Shown here: positions 7,929 through 16,000 of the stretch, piece after piece
Layout: every line of letters starts with the position of its first letter
Numbering within the stretch: the first letter of the stretch is position 1
Source of the DNA: Clostridiales bacterium
Lineage (GTDB): Bacteria; Bacillota; Clostridia; Christensenellales; Borkfalkiaceae
Direction: 5' to 3'
DNA: 64,000 nucleotides
NCBI GenBank assembly: GCA_023667345.1
Contig: JAMPAF010000004.1
Coordinates: 36,378 to 100,377, forward strand
Position numbers and translations under genes: made by a program
Notes under the pieces: generated by a model
What the model was told of the DNA's origin: nothing
Database searches by the model: none
Seen by the model: the letters and a program-made list of their open reading frames with translations, nothing else

Positions 7929-8714
7929 TCAATTTACCTCCGATAAATCCGGGTGAAGCACCATCTTACCGATGTGCCGCGGCGATATACCCAAAGCTAC
8001 GTTTTGCCGCGTAATTTTGTTTTTTCCGTCGTCAATCTCTATTTTTTCGGCTGTAAATACGGGAATTTTACTCTTCCCTGCAACAGTATGTATTTCCGCA
8101 AAAGTTTTTATACCCGCGCCGTCCGTAAGCTGTTTTGCCACGTACGACGGGATTATGCTCACGGGCGCGCCGCCGAGGTACACCCTGTTGCCGCTGTCGT
8201 AAAACGCGGACACCACCGCGCTCTTATCCTTGAAATAAATTTTACAATGCGCCTCTACGCTCTTGTTTGCAACGAACTTTTTGCGCACCCTCGCAATAAT
8301 CAGCGCGAGCATAAGCGCGAAAAAGAGCGGAATCCCGACGGGCACGGACGAGAGCACGAACCCGCCGCCTTGCTTGTAACTTACGCCCGCAAGCGAGAAG
8401 AGGGCGATGAGCGCGCCGCCGACAACGAAGGTTGCCGCGGTGAACACGGCGGTAAATTTTAAATAGCCCTTAACGCTGTCAAACTTCCCCGCCGCCGCGC
8501 ACATTGCCGCGCCCGAGGCGATTTTTACGGCAATGCCTGCCGCTCCGCTTAAATTAAAGAGCGGGTACGCGACGGCAAAGCACGCGCCGAGCACGGCGGC
8601 TGCCGCAATGCGGGCGTATTTGGCGGGATTTTTTGCCGCCGCCTTTGCCGCGAAAAGAAGCGTGAAGTCCATACAGAAATTTTCGATAAGAGCGTATTCA
8701 ACGTACACTTGCAT
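7929..8714 (-). CDS. spoIIGA: Sporulation sigma-E factor-processing aspartic peptidase
   Basis: SpoIIGA is the membrane protease that matures pro-sigma-E after a forespore signal. The 261-residue protein has an N-terminal half of five hydrophobic segments (to about residue 150) and a soluble C-terminal half with the aspartic protease motif YDSGN at about 190-194, later FTAEKIEI and PDLSEVN. Gene order spoIIGA-sigE-sigG is the classic one. The ATG at 8714 has no Shine-Dalgarno and lies 9 nt after a TATAAT, suggesting a leaderless message. Confidence 0.92.
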   Translation of the reverse strand: MQVYVEYALIENFCMDFTLLFAAKAAAKNPAKYARIAAAAVLGACFAVAYPLFNLSGAAGIAVKIASGAAMCAAAGKFDSVKGYLKFTAVFTAATFVVGGALIALFSLAGVSYKQGGGFVLSSVPVGIPLFFALMLALIIARVRKKFVANKSVEAHCKIYFKDKSAVVSAFYDSGNRVYLGGAPVSIIPSYVAKQLTDGAGIKTFAEIHTVAGKSKIPVFTAEKIEIDDGKNKITRQNVALGISPRHIGKMVLHPDLSEVN

Positions 8715-8723
8715 CGTGCAAGC

Positions 8724-8750
8724 ATTATAGCAAGCTTTTGCCTGTCGGAA
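8724..8750 (-). promoter_or_regulatory. spoIIG promoter with Spo0A-box-like site
   Basis: On the minus strand TATAAT lies at 8724-8729. No good -35 is present. TGTCGGAA on the plus strand (8743-8750) differs by one base from the Spo0A box TGTCGAA and sits where an activator would replace the -35. In Bacillus spoIIG is Spo0A-activated; the site here is inferred. Confidence 0.45.
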
Positions 8751-8763
8751 AATGTAAAAAAAA

Positions 8764-8786
8764 GACGCAATTTAAAAAATTGCGTC
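8764..8786 (-). terminator. Intrinsic terminator upstream of spoIIGA
   Basis: GACGCAATTT/AAATTGCGTC (10-bp stem) is followed on the minus strand by eight T. It ends the transcript of the membrane zinc-ribbon gene before the spoIIG promoter. Confidence 0.8.
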
Positions 8787-8822
8787 GATTGAAATGAAAG
8801 CATTTTTTTACTCTCCGTCCTC

Positions 8823-8992
8823 ATTATGACCTTCCCCTTGGGGGGAAGGTGGCATTTTCGAGGTACGAGAAAATGACGAATGAGGGGTTGGTAGGTTCAA
8901 TGAGCAATAGCACAACTACGAGCCAACCCATCATCCGTCCCAACCTTACGGTTGCGACACCTTCCCCCCAAGGGGAAGGTTCTATTGCGGTA
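8823..8992. repeat. Complete palindromic repeat pair
   Basis: Two units face each other: ACCTTCCCC...GGGGAAGGT arms at both ends, variable stems CATTTTC/GAAAATG (8853-8875) and CAACC/GGTTG (8941-8954), and the conserved GAGGGGTTGGT / CCAACCC centre. The left two-thirds recurs closely at 9985-10130. Confidence 0.8.
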
Positions 8993-8998
8993 AATTAA

Positions 8999-9880
8999 TC
9001 AAGGTTTTATGTCTATAACGTAGTCGTCGACATAACGGTAAATTTTCGTGTTTTTTACCTGCCATTGGGTAAGCTTGCATTTACCGTAAAGTTCAACCGT
9101 GACAGGGAACGAACGGTCATACCCTCTGTGGTCGCTTCTTTCCCTTTTCATAATTTCGTATTCGCACTTTCTGCACCTGCAAACAATTCTGCCGCCGGCA
9201 TACTCCTTATATTCAATAGTGTGATATGTAGGCGTAACTTCCGCCGTATTGTAGCCCGTCACTTTGACGTTGTATGCGTCCTGAACATAACCCCGCGTTT
9301 CGAGCGTGCCTCTGTCGGTTTTGCACTCGATTTCGCCGCCGCAGAACTCGCACGTAAAAATTTCTTTCAGCTTGTTTCTCTTTTCCTCTTCCGCCGCAAG
9401 CTGGGCAGCCCTTTTCTCCGCCTCTTCCTTTTCCCGCTGCTTTTCACTTTTAAACGCTTTATAAGCATCCATTTTTCTTCTTATATATGTTTTTGCCTGC
9501 AATTTTTTTGCGACTGCGCGGGATATGAATACCGAGGCTACAACAGCCGCTATAATTAAGATTACCCCGACGACTATCGCGATTACCGCGTTCCTTACGG
9601 CGGTCTCGGGCTCGGGCGTCCCTTCCTGCCAAGCCATAATTTCCTTGGCGCACGGAAGATTGGTAAATACTATACTGAAAACGATTATACCGACGATAAG
9701 CGTTACGATTGCCGATATTATACACATGCGCTTTATCATAAAATTTGTATAATAGAACTGCGGATATGTACTGTCGAACTCCGTCCAAAGCCGCTTGCTT
9801 TCGCTCTCTTTATCGGAAGGCGCGCCGTCGGCACTTATTTGTGAAGTTCCGTTTGTCTTTTCAAAAATATCTTCGCTCAT
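8999..9880 (-). CDS. Membrane protein with coiled coil and zinc-ribbon-like tail, function unknown
   Basis: I do not recognise this 293-residue protein. It has two transmembrane helices (about residues 52-72 and 97-121), then a charged coiled-coil stretch (about 128-175, rich in K, E, R, A), then paired cysteine motifs: CEFC near 178-181 and CRCRKC near 232-237, with a beta-rich tail. The cysteine pairs suggest a zinc ribbon on the cytoplasmic side. It has its own promoter (TATAAT upstream) and a GGAGA ribosome site, and is followed by a terminator, so it is a single-gene unit. Confidence 0.75.
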   Translation of the reverse strand: MSEDIFEKTNGTSQISADGAPSDKESESKRLWTEFDSTYPQFYYTNFMIKRMCIISAIVTLIVGIIVFSIVFTNLPCAKEIMAWQEGTPEPETAVRNAVIAIVVGVILIIAAVVASVFISRAVAKKLQAKTYIRRKMDAYKAFKSEKQREKEEAEKRAAQLAAEEEKRNKLKEIFTCEFCGGEIECKTDRGTLETRGYVQDAYNVKVTGYNTAEVTPTYHTIEYKEYAGGRIVCRCRKCEYEIMKRERSDHRGYDRSFPVTVELYGKCKLTQWQVKNTKIYRYVDDYVIDIKP

Positions 9881-9984
9881 ATGTATTCTCCGAAAATGTT
9901 AATATTATTATACCATAAGCGGTTGCTTGTTGCAAGTTAAATGACGCACTTAAATGTCAGACGACGAAAGCGGCTTTTCGCATA

Positions 9985-10285
9985 TACCGTCCTCATTATG
10001 ACCTTCCCCTTGGGGGGAAGGTGGCATTTTCGAGGAACGAGAAAATGTCGAATGAGGGGTTGGTAGGTTCAATGAGCGTTAGTACAACTACGAACCAACC
10101 CCTCATCCGTCACAACCTTACGGTTGCGACACCTCTACGCAACGGTAAGGGCAACCGTCGCTACGGTCACCGCAAACGCGGGACGTATGCGTTTGCTCAT
10201 CTCACGTTGCAAAACAACCGGAGCAACGGTTGTTTTGAGAAATCAACGCTCGTCCCCCTAAGGGGAAGGTTTTATTGCGGTGGAA
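9985..10285. repeat. Palindromic repeat pair with reversed three-hairpin insert
   Basis: This is a second copy of the pair at 8823-8992, but its right arm is interrupted at about 10136-10255 by the nested element in reverse orientation. Its stems are CAACGG/CCGTCG (10140-10160), GCAAACGC/GCGTTTGC (10172-10196) and CAAAACAACC/GGTTGTTTTG (10210-10237). The host arm resumes with CCCCTAAGGGGAAGGT. Confidence 0.75.
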
Positions 10286-10291
10286 TTTATT

Positions 10292-11233
10292 TTAAAAATT
10301 AAGGTTTTCCAGCACTTCTTCGATTTGTTCCTTGCGGGTGCATGACATCAGTTTTACACGGATAGCCGCCGCGTTGGGCTGCCCCTTTATGTAAAAGGCG
10401 AGCATTTTGCGCATGTACACCGCGGCAAAACGGGCGTCGTATTTTGCAAAAGTTTCGCTTAGTTGCTTTTGTATTACCGCCTTTTTGTCGGGTACGGGCG
10501 TGCCGCAAATCTCGGCAAAAATAAACGGGTTGTACATTGCGCCGCGGGCGACCATAACGCCGTCCGCGCCCGTTTCATTTAAAAGTTTTTCCGCGTCCGC
10601 ATTGCAAAAAATGCCGCCGTTTGCAATCACGGGAATATCAACCGCCGCCTTTGCCGAGGCAATCTCTTTATAGTTCACCCCGCCCGAGTACATTTTATCG
10701 CGCGTGCGCCCGTGCACGGTTATCATGTCCGCGCCCGCGTCCCGCATGGCGAGCGCAAAGTCGCGCGTGACGATATGTTCGCCGTCTATGCCTGTTCTGA
10801 ATTTTACCGATACGGGTTTGCCGCTTCTCTTTGCCGCCTTGACAAGTTTTTGCGCGAGCGGAATATTTGCAAGCAGTGCGCTGCCCTCGCCGTTTTTGAA
10901 AATTTTCGGCACGGGACAGCCCATATTTATATCTATCAAATCGAACGGCGCGATATCCTCGCTTTGCGCCGCACGTTGCATATATTCGGGCTCGCTTCCG
11001 AACAGTTGAACGGCGTTGATTGCGCCATATCCGGGGGTCAACACCAAAAGTCCGCGGGTATTTTCGCTGTTGTAACACAGCCCCTTAGCGCTCACCATTT
11101 CGGTGAATGTCAGCCCCGCTCCCAGACTTTCGCACATACCGCGAAACACTGCGTTGGTGTAGCCCGCGAGCGGCGCCAAAAGCAGGTTGTTTTTAATTTT
11201 CAGTCCGCCGACCTCAAGCTTTTTTAAGAGCAT
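10292..11233 (-). CDS. dusB: tRNA-dihydrouridine synthase, DusB type
   Basis: Dus enzymes reduce uridines in the tRNA D-loop using FMN. The 313-residue protein has the family N-terminus LLLAPLAGYTNAVFR, the EMVSAKGL block, the catalytic cysteine in DINMGCPVPKI (about residue 103), the FMN-phosphate region NGGIF and GVMVARGAMYNPFIF. It is the usual length for DusB. Its start overlaps mazG by 20 bp, so it is in the same operon. Confidence 0.93.
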   Translation of the reverse strand: MLLKKLEVGGLKIKNNLLLAPLAGYTNAVFRGMCESLGAGLTFTEMVSAKGLCYNSENTRGLLVLTPGYGAINAVQLFGSEPEYMQRAAQSEDIAPFDLIDINMGCPVPKIFKNGEGSALLANIPLAQKLVKAAKRSGKPVSVKFRTGIDGEHIVTRDFALAMRDAGADMITVHGRTRDKMYSGGVNYKEIASAKAAVDIPVIANGGIFCNADAEKLLNETGADGVMVARGAMYNPFIFAEICGTPVPDKKAVIQKQLSETFAKYDARFAAVYMRKMLAFYIKGQPNAAAIRVKLMSCTRKEQIEEVLENLNF

Positions 11234-12629
11234 TTTTCGCCTTCACCCAATAATAGTCCAGCTCCAATTCGTCCAAATCGGGCATATTTTTGCCGTCGGC
11301 GAGAATGAGCTTTTCGCACTCTACAAACCTTGCCGCGAACTTGTCCGTCGCCGCCCTTAAAGCCTCTTCGCAGTCCACGCCCGCAAGACGGCAACAATTA
11401 ACCGCCGCGAAAAGCACGTCGCCCGCCTCGTCGAAAGTCGCCTGTTTGTCGCCCGCCTGCATGGCTTCGACCATTTCCTTTACCTCTTCCCACAGCTTTT
11501 CGGAAGCCGACACGGGGGAGAGAAAGTCCATACCGCTCTTTCCCGCGCGCTTGCCCACTTTCTGCGCGCGCATACACGCGGGGAAATTTTTGGGAACCGC
11601 CATAACGCTTTCGCCGAAAGTTTCCATATGCTTTTCTTTGAGCTTGTTTTTATCCCACACGCCCAAAGCCTCGCTCTCGCTCGACGCCTTGTCGCCGCCG
11701 AAAATGTGCGAGTGGCGGAAAATTAGCTTTTTTACGTTGCCCGTCGTGGCGTCGGTTGCGTTGAAAACGCCCTGTTCTTCCTTTAACAGCGCGTGGAAAG
11801 CCGCCTGCAAAAGTATGTCGCCCGTCTCTTCCAAAATACCGTCGTCGTCGCCCCGCTCTATCGCATCGGCGAGCTCGTAAGCTTCCTCTATAACGTTGCC
11901 CTTTATGCTCTCGTTGGTCTGCACCCTGTCCCACGGGCACCCGTCCGGCGCGCGCAAAAGCTCCACCAAATGCACGAGGTCGGCAAAGTCGTACCGCTCT
12001 TTCTTTAAAAACTCGCCCTCTTCCACCGCCACGGCGCAGGTTAAATCGTAGTTCTTCTGACGGTCAATCTCGTAAATTTTTATCCTTTTAACCTCGTCGC
12101 CACGAATAAAGGCGCACTGCGTTTCCTCGCCGAAAAGGTCGGTTAAAACTATCTTCGTCTCCGACGCGGCGTAATAATCGTCGATATCGTACACGACGGC
12201 GGCGCGGCAGCTTTTGAGCGTGCGCACCTCGTACGCGGACAGCGCGGTAACCGCGGAGCAATTCAGCCGCGCTAAATTTTTTACGTGGGAAATGCGGGAA
12301 ACGCCCTCGAAAACGACGGCGTTTTTGTCCCTTTTAAGTATAATGCGGCAAGCCTCGTCCTCGCTGACCGCGCCGTCGACGCAGTAGCAGACGTTCGCCG
12401 TTTTGCCTGCGGTTAAGACCTCTTTCGCAAGGTTTTTATTCAGCGTGTCGAAATTGCGCGAGCGTTCGAAAACGCCGTCGAGCGTTTCGACGTTAAAGCC
12501 CTGCAAGCTTTTAAAGCTTTCGCTGTTTTTTGTGCGGGCGAGAATTCTGTCCGCCCCTTTAAGCGCCCTTTCCGCCGACAGCGTTAAGTCCCCTTCCCTT
12601 ATTCCCAATCCTATCAGTGTGATTGACAT
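11214..12629 (-). CDS. mazG: MazG nucleotide pyrophosphohydrolase with N-terminal tetrapyrrole-methylase-like domain (YabN type)
   Basis: The 471-residue fusion has an N-terminal methylase-like domain (starts SITLIGLGIREGDLT, to about 215) and a C-terminal double MazG domain. The first MazG half carries the metal motif EEAYELADAIERGDDDGILEETGD after the RAPDGCPWDRVQT signature; the second has EEVKEMVEAM and DEAGDVLFA. MazG hydrolyses NTPs to NMP and PPi, a house-cleaning role. The methylase half lacks some usual glycine-rich loops and may be inactive. It follows the flippase gene with a 71-bp overlap, the same pairing as yabM-yabN in Bacillus. Confidence 0.92.
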   Translation of the reverse strand: MSITLIGLGIREGDLTLSAERALKGADRILARTKNSESFKSLQGFNVETLDGVFERSRNFDTLNKNLAKEVLTAGKTANVCYCVDGAVSEDEACRIILKRDKNAVVFEGVSRISHVKNLARLNCSAVTALSAYEVRTLKSCRAAVVYDIDDYYAASETKIVLTDLFGEETQCAFIRGDEVKRIKIYEIDRQKNYDLTCAVAVEEGEFLKKERYDFADLVHLVELLRAPDGCPWDRVQTNESIKGNVIEEAYELADAIERGDDDGILEETGDILLQAAFHALLKEEQGVFNATDATTGNVKKLIFRHSHIFGGDKASSESEALGVWDKNKLKEKHMETFGESVMAVPKNFPACMRAQKVGKRAGKSGMDFLSPVSASEKLWEEVKEMVEAMQAGDKQATFDEAGDVLFAAVNCCRLAGVDCEEALRAATDKFAARFVECEKLILADGKNMPDLDELELDYYWVKAKNALKKA

Positions 12630-13941
12630 TCGTGTGCCCCTTTTTATTCGTTATGGCAATAATATAACAGAAATTGAGCACGACCGCAACCAAATACGCG
12701 CAGTTTGCCGAAACCGCGACCCCGACGACCGACAGATTTGTGAACGCGACCAAAGCCGCCGAGAGGGCTACCCTCACCGCCGCCGTCACCCACTGCGTGA
12801 CTGTGCCGAGGAGTGGCTTGCCGAGCGAGGTTATGCATGCAGACGAGGTCTGCACGAGCGACGACGTGACGGCGTTTACCGCCATTATGCGGACGAGGTT
12901 TATCAAAAGCCCCTTTTCGCCCGCCGACAGCGAGGGGAAAATTATGCGCGCGGCGAGGGGCGCGAACGCGTACAGCGCGATTGCGAAAGGCACAGAGATT
13001 GCCGCGGTGTACAAAAGCGCTTTTTTTACCTCGCGCTTGGCTCCACGCATATCCCCGTTCGCGGCGAGAGGCGTAATATTTGGCACGCTTGCCGCCGCCA
13101 AGCCGTAGGTCACCGACACGGGCAGGTTGATAATGGTCACCGCACAGCCCGAAAATATGCCGTACAGCGCGGTGGCGTTGTCCGCTATTCCGCGCAGGAG
13201 ATTGACGACGATTATGCTTTCCAGAAGCTGACTTACGGGCAAGGCGATTGCGGTGAAGGTTAACGGCACGGTGAACGCGAAAATGCTCTTTGCCGAGATG
13301 AGCGGGGTTTTGTACAGCGGCTTTTTCTTTGCTCTGTCGCCAAGGTACAGTGCGACGGCGAGGGCGCAGGTTATGACCTCGCTCAACGTTACGGCAATTA
13401 CCGCCGCCGCGGTTGCTTTTGCCACGTTGCCGCGGAAAAGCCCCGCAAGCGCAATGCCCGCCGCCACCTTTACCGCCTGCTCCAACACCTCGGTAAAAGC
13501 CGTGGGATACATGTTGCCCTTGCCCTGAAAGTAGCCGCGCACTATCGAAATTAACGCGACGAAAAACACCGACGGCGACAAGAGCTTACAGCAGAGCGCG
13601 ACCTCCGCCTCGCCCTGCGCCGCCGCGAGCGGAGCCGAAAACGCGAACATTAAAAGCGAGCCTATGAGCCCTATTCCGCCGTACAGATAAAAGGCTTTCC
13701 TCTCCGCGCCGTGATTGCCGCCCGAGGATATCAGCCTCGCTATACCCGTGGGTATGCCGCTTGCCGACACGGTTAAAAGTATGCAGTACAGGGGGTAAAC
13801 CATCTGGTAAATGCCCATACCCTCGCCGCCTAAGTTGGCAACGAGGGGTATGCGGTAAACCGCGCCCAAAAGCTTGGACAGAAAACCGCCGACGGATATT
13901 ATGATTGCACCTTTTAAATAGCTTTGCTTTTTAACCGACAT
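12559..13941 (-). CDS. MOP-superfamily flippase, SpoVB/YabM type
   Basis: This 460-residue protein has about 12-14 hydrophobic segments and opens SYLKGAIIISVGGFLSKLLGAVYRIPL, typical of SpoVB/MurJ-like exporters. It has the conserved ARLIS and VRGYFQGKGNMYPTA blocks. Members flip lipid-linked wall or polysaccharide precursors; SpoVB is needed for spore cortex. Its neighbours (spoVT upstream, yabN-type mazG downstream) match the Bacillus yab cluster. The last 24 codons overlap mazG. The ribosome site GGAG lies inside a hairpin, see 13948-13973. Confidence 0.88.
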   Translation of the reverse strand: MSVKKQSYLKGAIIISVGGFLSKLLGAVYRIPLVANLGGEGMGIYQMVYPLYCILLTVSASGIPTGIARLISSGGNHGAERKAFYLYGGIGLIGSLLMFAFSAPLAAAQGEAEVALCCKLLSPSVFFVALISIVRGYFQGKGNMYPTAFTEVLEQAVKVAAGIALAGLFRGNVAKATAAAVIAVTLSEVITCALAVALYLGDRAKKKPLYKTPLISAKSIFAFTVPLTFTAIALPVSQLLESIIVVNLLRGIADNATALYGIFSGCAVTIINLPVSVTYGLAAASVPNITPLAANGDMRGAKREVKKALLYTAAISVPFAIALYAFAPLAARIIFPSLSAGEKGLLINLVRIMAVNAVTSSLVQTSSACITSLGKPLLGTVTQWVTAAVRVALSAALVAFTNLSVVGVAVSANCAYLVAVVLNFCYIIAITNKKGHTNVNHTDRIGNKGRGLNAVGGKGA

Positions 13942-13947
13942 AAAATT

Positions 13948-13973
13948 AACTCCGCAATATAGTTTGCGGAGTT
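13948..13973 (-). promoter_or_regulatory. Hairpin that hides the flippase ribosome site
   Basis: AACTCCGCAA (13948-13957) pairs perfectly with TTGCGGAGTT (13964-13973). On the mRNA the 3' arm holds the Shine-Dalgarno GGAG, eight nt before the ATG at 13941, so folding would block translation initiation. There is no T-tract. Confidence 0.55.
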
Positions 13974-14021
13974 AATAAATTTATATGTAATTTTACCTTT
14001 TGCAAGTTTACCGTAAAGAGC

Positions 14022-14480
14022 TTAAACAACTACCACGAAAAGCGCAATAAATCCAATGACGAACATTGCAAAATCCACGACAAACAACGCAATAGCCGAA
14101 GCGAATTCAAAGCCGTCGTCGTCATCGTTAAGCGCTACAATCCCCATGATAACCGAAATTATCAGCGTGCCTATGCCGATAAAGAAGCAGATTTTTGCAA
14201 TATGTCTGAACAAATCGCTTACGTTCGCTAATCCCAAGCACATTAAAACGCACAGAGTAATATTTGCCAAAATAAACAGCACGTTTATTATAGAGAATTT
14301 ATTGTCGGCGATAAACTCGAAAAAATCCTCCATACCGTTCGTAAAGGCTGCTCTGCGGGCGCGCGACTTTTTCTTGCGCACAGCCGTTTTCCGCGCTTTT
14401 TCCTTCGCCTTTTCCTCAGCCGCCGCTCTTTCCGCCGCCCTTAATTTAGCCGCTCTTTCCGCCGCGTTGTCGTATTCCAT
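14022..14480 (-). CDS. Small membrane protein with Ala/Lys/Glu-rich N-terminus, function unknown
   Basis: This 152-residue protein has a highly charged N-terminal 45 residues (AERAAAEEKAKEKARK...KKKSRARR), likely helical, followed by three transmembrane helices (about 63-84, 93-115 and 125-150). The DNDDDDG turn between helices two and three is acidic. It has a Shine-Dalgarno (GAGG) and lies between spoVT and the flippase. I do not recognise a family. Confidence 0.6.
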   Translation of the reverse strand: MEYDNAAERAAKLRAAERAAAEEKAKEKARKTAVRKKKSRARRAAFTNGMEDFFEFIADNKFSIINVLFILANITLCVLMCLGLANVSDLFRHIAKICFFIGIGTLIISVIMGIVALNDDDDGFEFASAIALFVVDFAMFVIGFIALFVVVV

Positions 14481-14570
14481 AAAAACCTCAGATATAATTT
14501 ATTAATAGCTTTATTATATAATCTATTATATGAATTATACCGTGAGTTTTATTTATTGTCAATAAATACG

Positions 14571-14611
14571 TTGTAATGCGGCAATTTTAAAAGCAAACTG
14601 CCGCATTACAA
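14571..14611 (-). terminator. Hairpin after spoVT
   Basis: TTGTAATGCGGCA pairs with TGCCGCATTACAA (13 bp, 15-nt loop) just past the spoVT stop. The U-tract is poor, so termination may be partial. Confidence 0.55.
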
Positions 14612-14621
14612 GGCGCAATTA

Positions 14622-15167
14622 TTACTCGAACTGGTTGGCAAGAATGGTTGCCGACAACTGTGCAAGCTTGCAAGCCGCGGGCTCTATCTTAGCCCCCTGG
14701 TCGCAGGACACAAGCGCAACCGCTCCGAGGCAGTCGCCGTTGGAAACAATAGGCACGATAATCTGCGCGGTCACCGTGTTTTCACTGCCCTCGCAGATGG
14801 GCACGATGTCGCCCCCCTCGGCAAGATTGGCGATATAACTGCGCCGCTCCTGCATAATTTTATCGAGCTTTTGCGATACGGCTTTGCCCGCAACGTCGCG
14901 TTTGCCGCTGCCCGACGCGTGCAGTACCTCGTCGGTATCGCAAACGATTGCAAGGTGCCCCGAGAGCTCTGAAAGGCTCTTTGCCGTGCCCTCCGAAAAC
15001 TTTTCGAGCGAGGCTATCGGTGAGTACTTTTTGAGCATTAGCTCGTCGCGGTCGGTAAATATTTCCAGCGGGTCACCCGATTTTAAGCGAAGGGTTGAGC
15101 GTATCTCCTTGGGGATAACCACTCTGCCTAATTCGTCAATTCTGCGTACAATTCCTGTTGCTTTCAT
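14622..15167 (-). CDS. spoVT: Stage V sporulation transcription regulator SpoVT
   Basis: SpoVT is an AbrB-type regulator of late forespore genes. The 181-residue protein begins MKATGIVRRIDELGRVVIPKE, the swapped-hairpin AbrB DNA-binding domain (1-50), followed by a GAF-like C-terminal domain. ATG 15167 is fixed by AAAAGGAG; a longer frame adds seven residues from the leader. In Bacillus spoVT also precedes yabM/yabN. Confidence 0.95.
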   Translation of the reverse strand: MKATGIVRRIDELGRVVIPKEIRSTLRLKSGDPLEIFTDRDELMLKKYSPIASLEKFSEGTAKSLSELSGHLAIVCDTDEVLHASGSGKRDVAGKAVSQKLDKIMQERRSYIANLAEGGDIVPICEGSENTVTAQIIVPIVSNGDCLGAVALVSCDQGAKIEPAACKLAQLSATILANQFE

Positions 15168-15209
15168 TTTTTCTCCTTTTAACAACACAAACAGTTTGCG
15201 CCTTCGCCT

Positions 15210-15257
15210 TAAAAAAATACGCGGGGCGAAAATTCGCTCCGCATTAAAATTTTTTAT
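15210..15257 (-). terminator. 48-bp terminator repeat, left copy
   Basis: This matches 16619-16666 with one mismatch in 48 bases. On the minus strand it folds as GCGG-a-GCGAA/TTCGC-c-CCGC and ends in TTTTTTT. It contains the stop codon of the HipA-like gene. Confidence 0.85.
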
Positions 15258-16000
15258 ATTATTTCATTCAGTTGATAAAGCAAAACCTGCTTGTAAAAAC
15301 TGTCCGTCGCGGTACTTAGCCACTTTATGGCTTTGGTGATATCAATGTCGAAGCCTTTGCCGAAGTATTCGTACATGGCTTTATGCGAGCCGGAAAAAGG
15401 TCTTGCAACGACGCGTTTGACGTTTTCTTCAACGGGCAAACCGCGGTTTACGGAAGAATTGCAATTCAACAGGCTTTTGCCGTTATCGAAAATAGGCGCG
15501 GGCTTGTAACTGCCGTCAGAATTCATTATTATACCGAGATTATGAAAATGCCTGTCCTCGTTAAGCGTAATATAATCGAGAGTAAAAACCTTTCTGAAAT
15601 AGTCGGTTAAGTCAAGCCCCACCGTCTGTTTGCAGAATTTTAAAACATATTTTACTTTCGCGTCTATACCGCTAAACTCTTTTATCTTCTCAAAAAGCGG
15701 AATACCCTTTACGTTGCCGTGCAGCCGTTCAAGCGTGACGAACGATTGGGTCGGTGATAAAAATGTCTTGCTTCTGCAACCGAACCTGCCGTTGATTTTA
15801 CCCTGCTCGTAGACGACGTACTCTTCGGGTTTTAGCGTAGAAAAGGTTAAAAGTTTTGAAACGAGAAACTCAACCTCGCCCTCGCAGCCCTCGTTATCCT
15901 CTTTATACCAATATCCGTCCTTAAAAAATTTTAACTGCGTTCCGTCGCTCGTGCCCTCGGTATCCACAAGAAAGTCGTCTGAAATTTTAACGTTAAACAT
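15254..16000 (-). CDS. Short HipA-like serine/threonine kinase (putative toxin)
   Basis: The 248-residue protein carries the HipA kinase core without the long N-terminal subdomain of E. coli HipA (440 residues). Visible motifs: a glycine/serine loop EGTSDGTQLK (15-24), Lys in GYWYK (33) and Glu in GEVEF (about 42-44) for ATP, catalytic NEDRHFHNLG (147-156) and metal-binding PIFDNG (169-174). HipA toxins phosphorylate aminoacyl-tRNA synthetases; the target here is unknown. It follows the HTH gene with an 8-bp overlap, the hipBA order. Its TAA stop comes from the terminator repeat. Confidence 0.82.
   Translation of the reverse strand: MFNVKISDDFLVDTEGTSDGTQLKFFKDGYWYKEDNEGCEGEVEFLVSKLLTFSTLKPEEYVVYEQGKINGRFGCRSKTFLSPTQSFVTLERLHGNVKGIPLFEKIKEFSGIDAKVKYVLKFCKQTVGLDLTDYFRKVFTLDYITLNEDRHFHNLGIIMNSDGSYKPAPIFDNGKSLLNCNSSVNRGLPVEENVKRVVARPFSGSHKAMYEYFGKGFDIDITKAIKWLSTATDSFYKQVLLYQLNEII

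Noticed and set aside
12403-13263. A 286-codon plus-strand frame across mazG and the flippase
   Set aside because: It spans two well-supported genes on the other strand, and its product is full of charged repeats typical of antisense frames.
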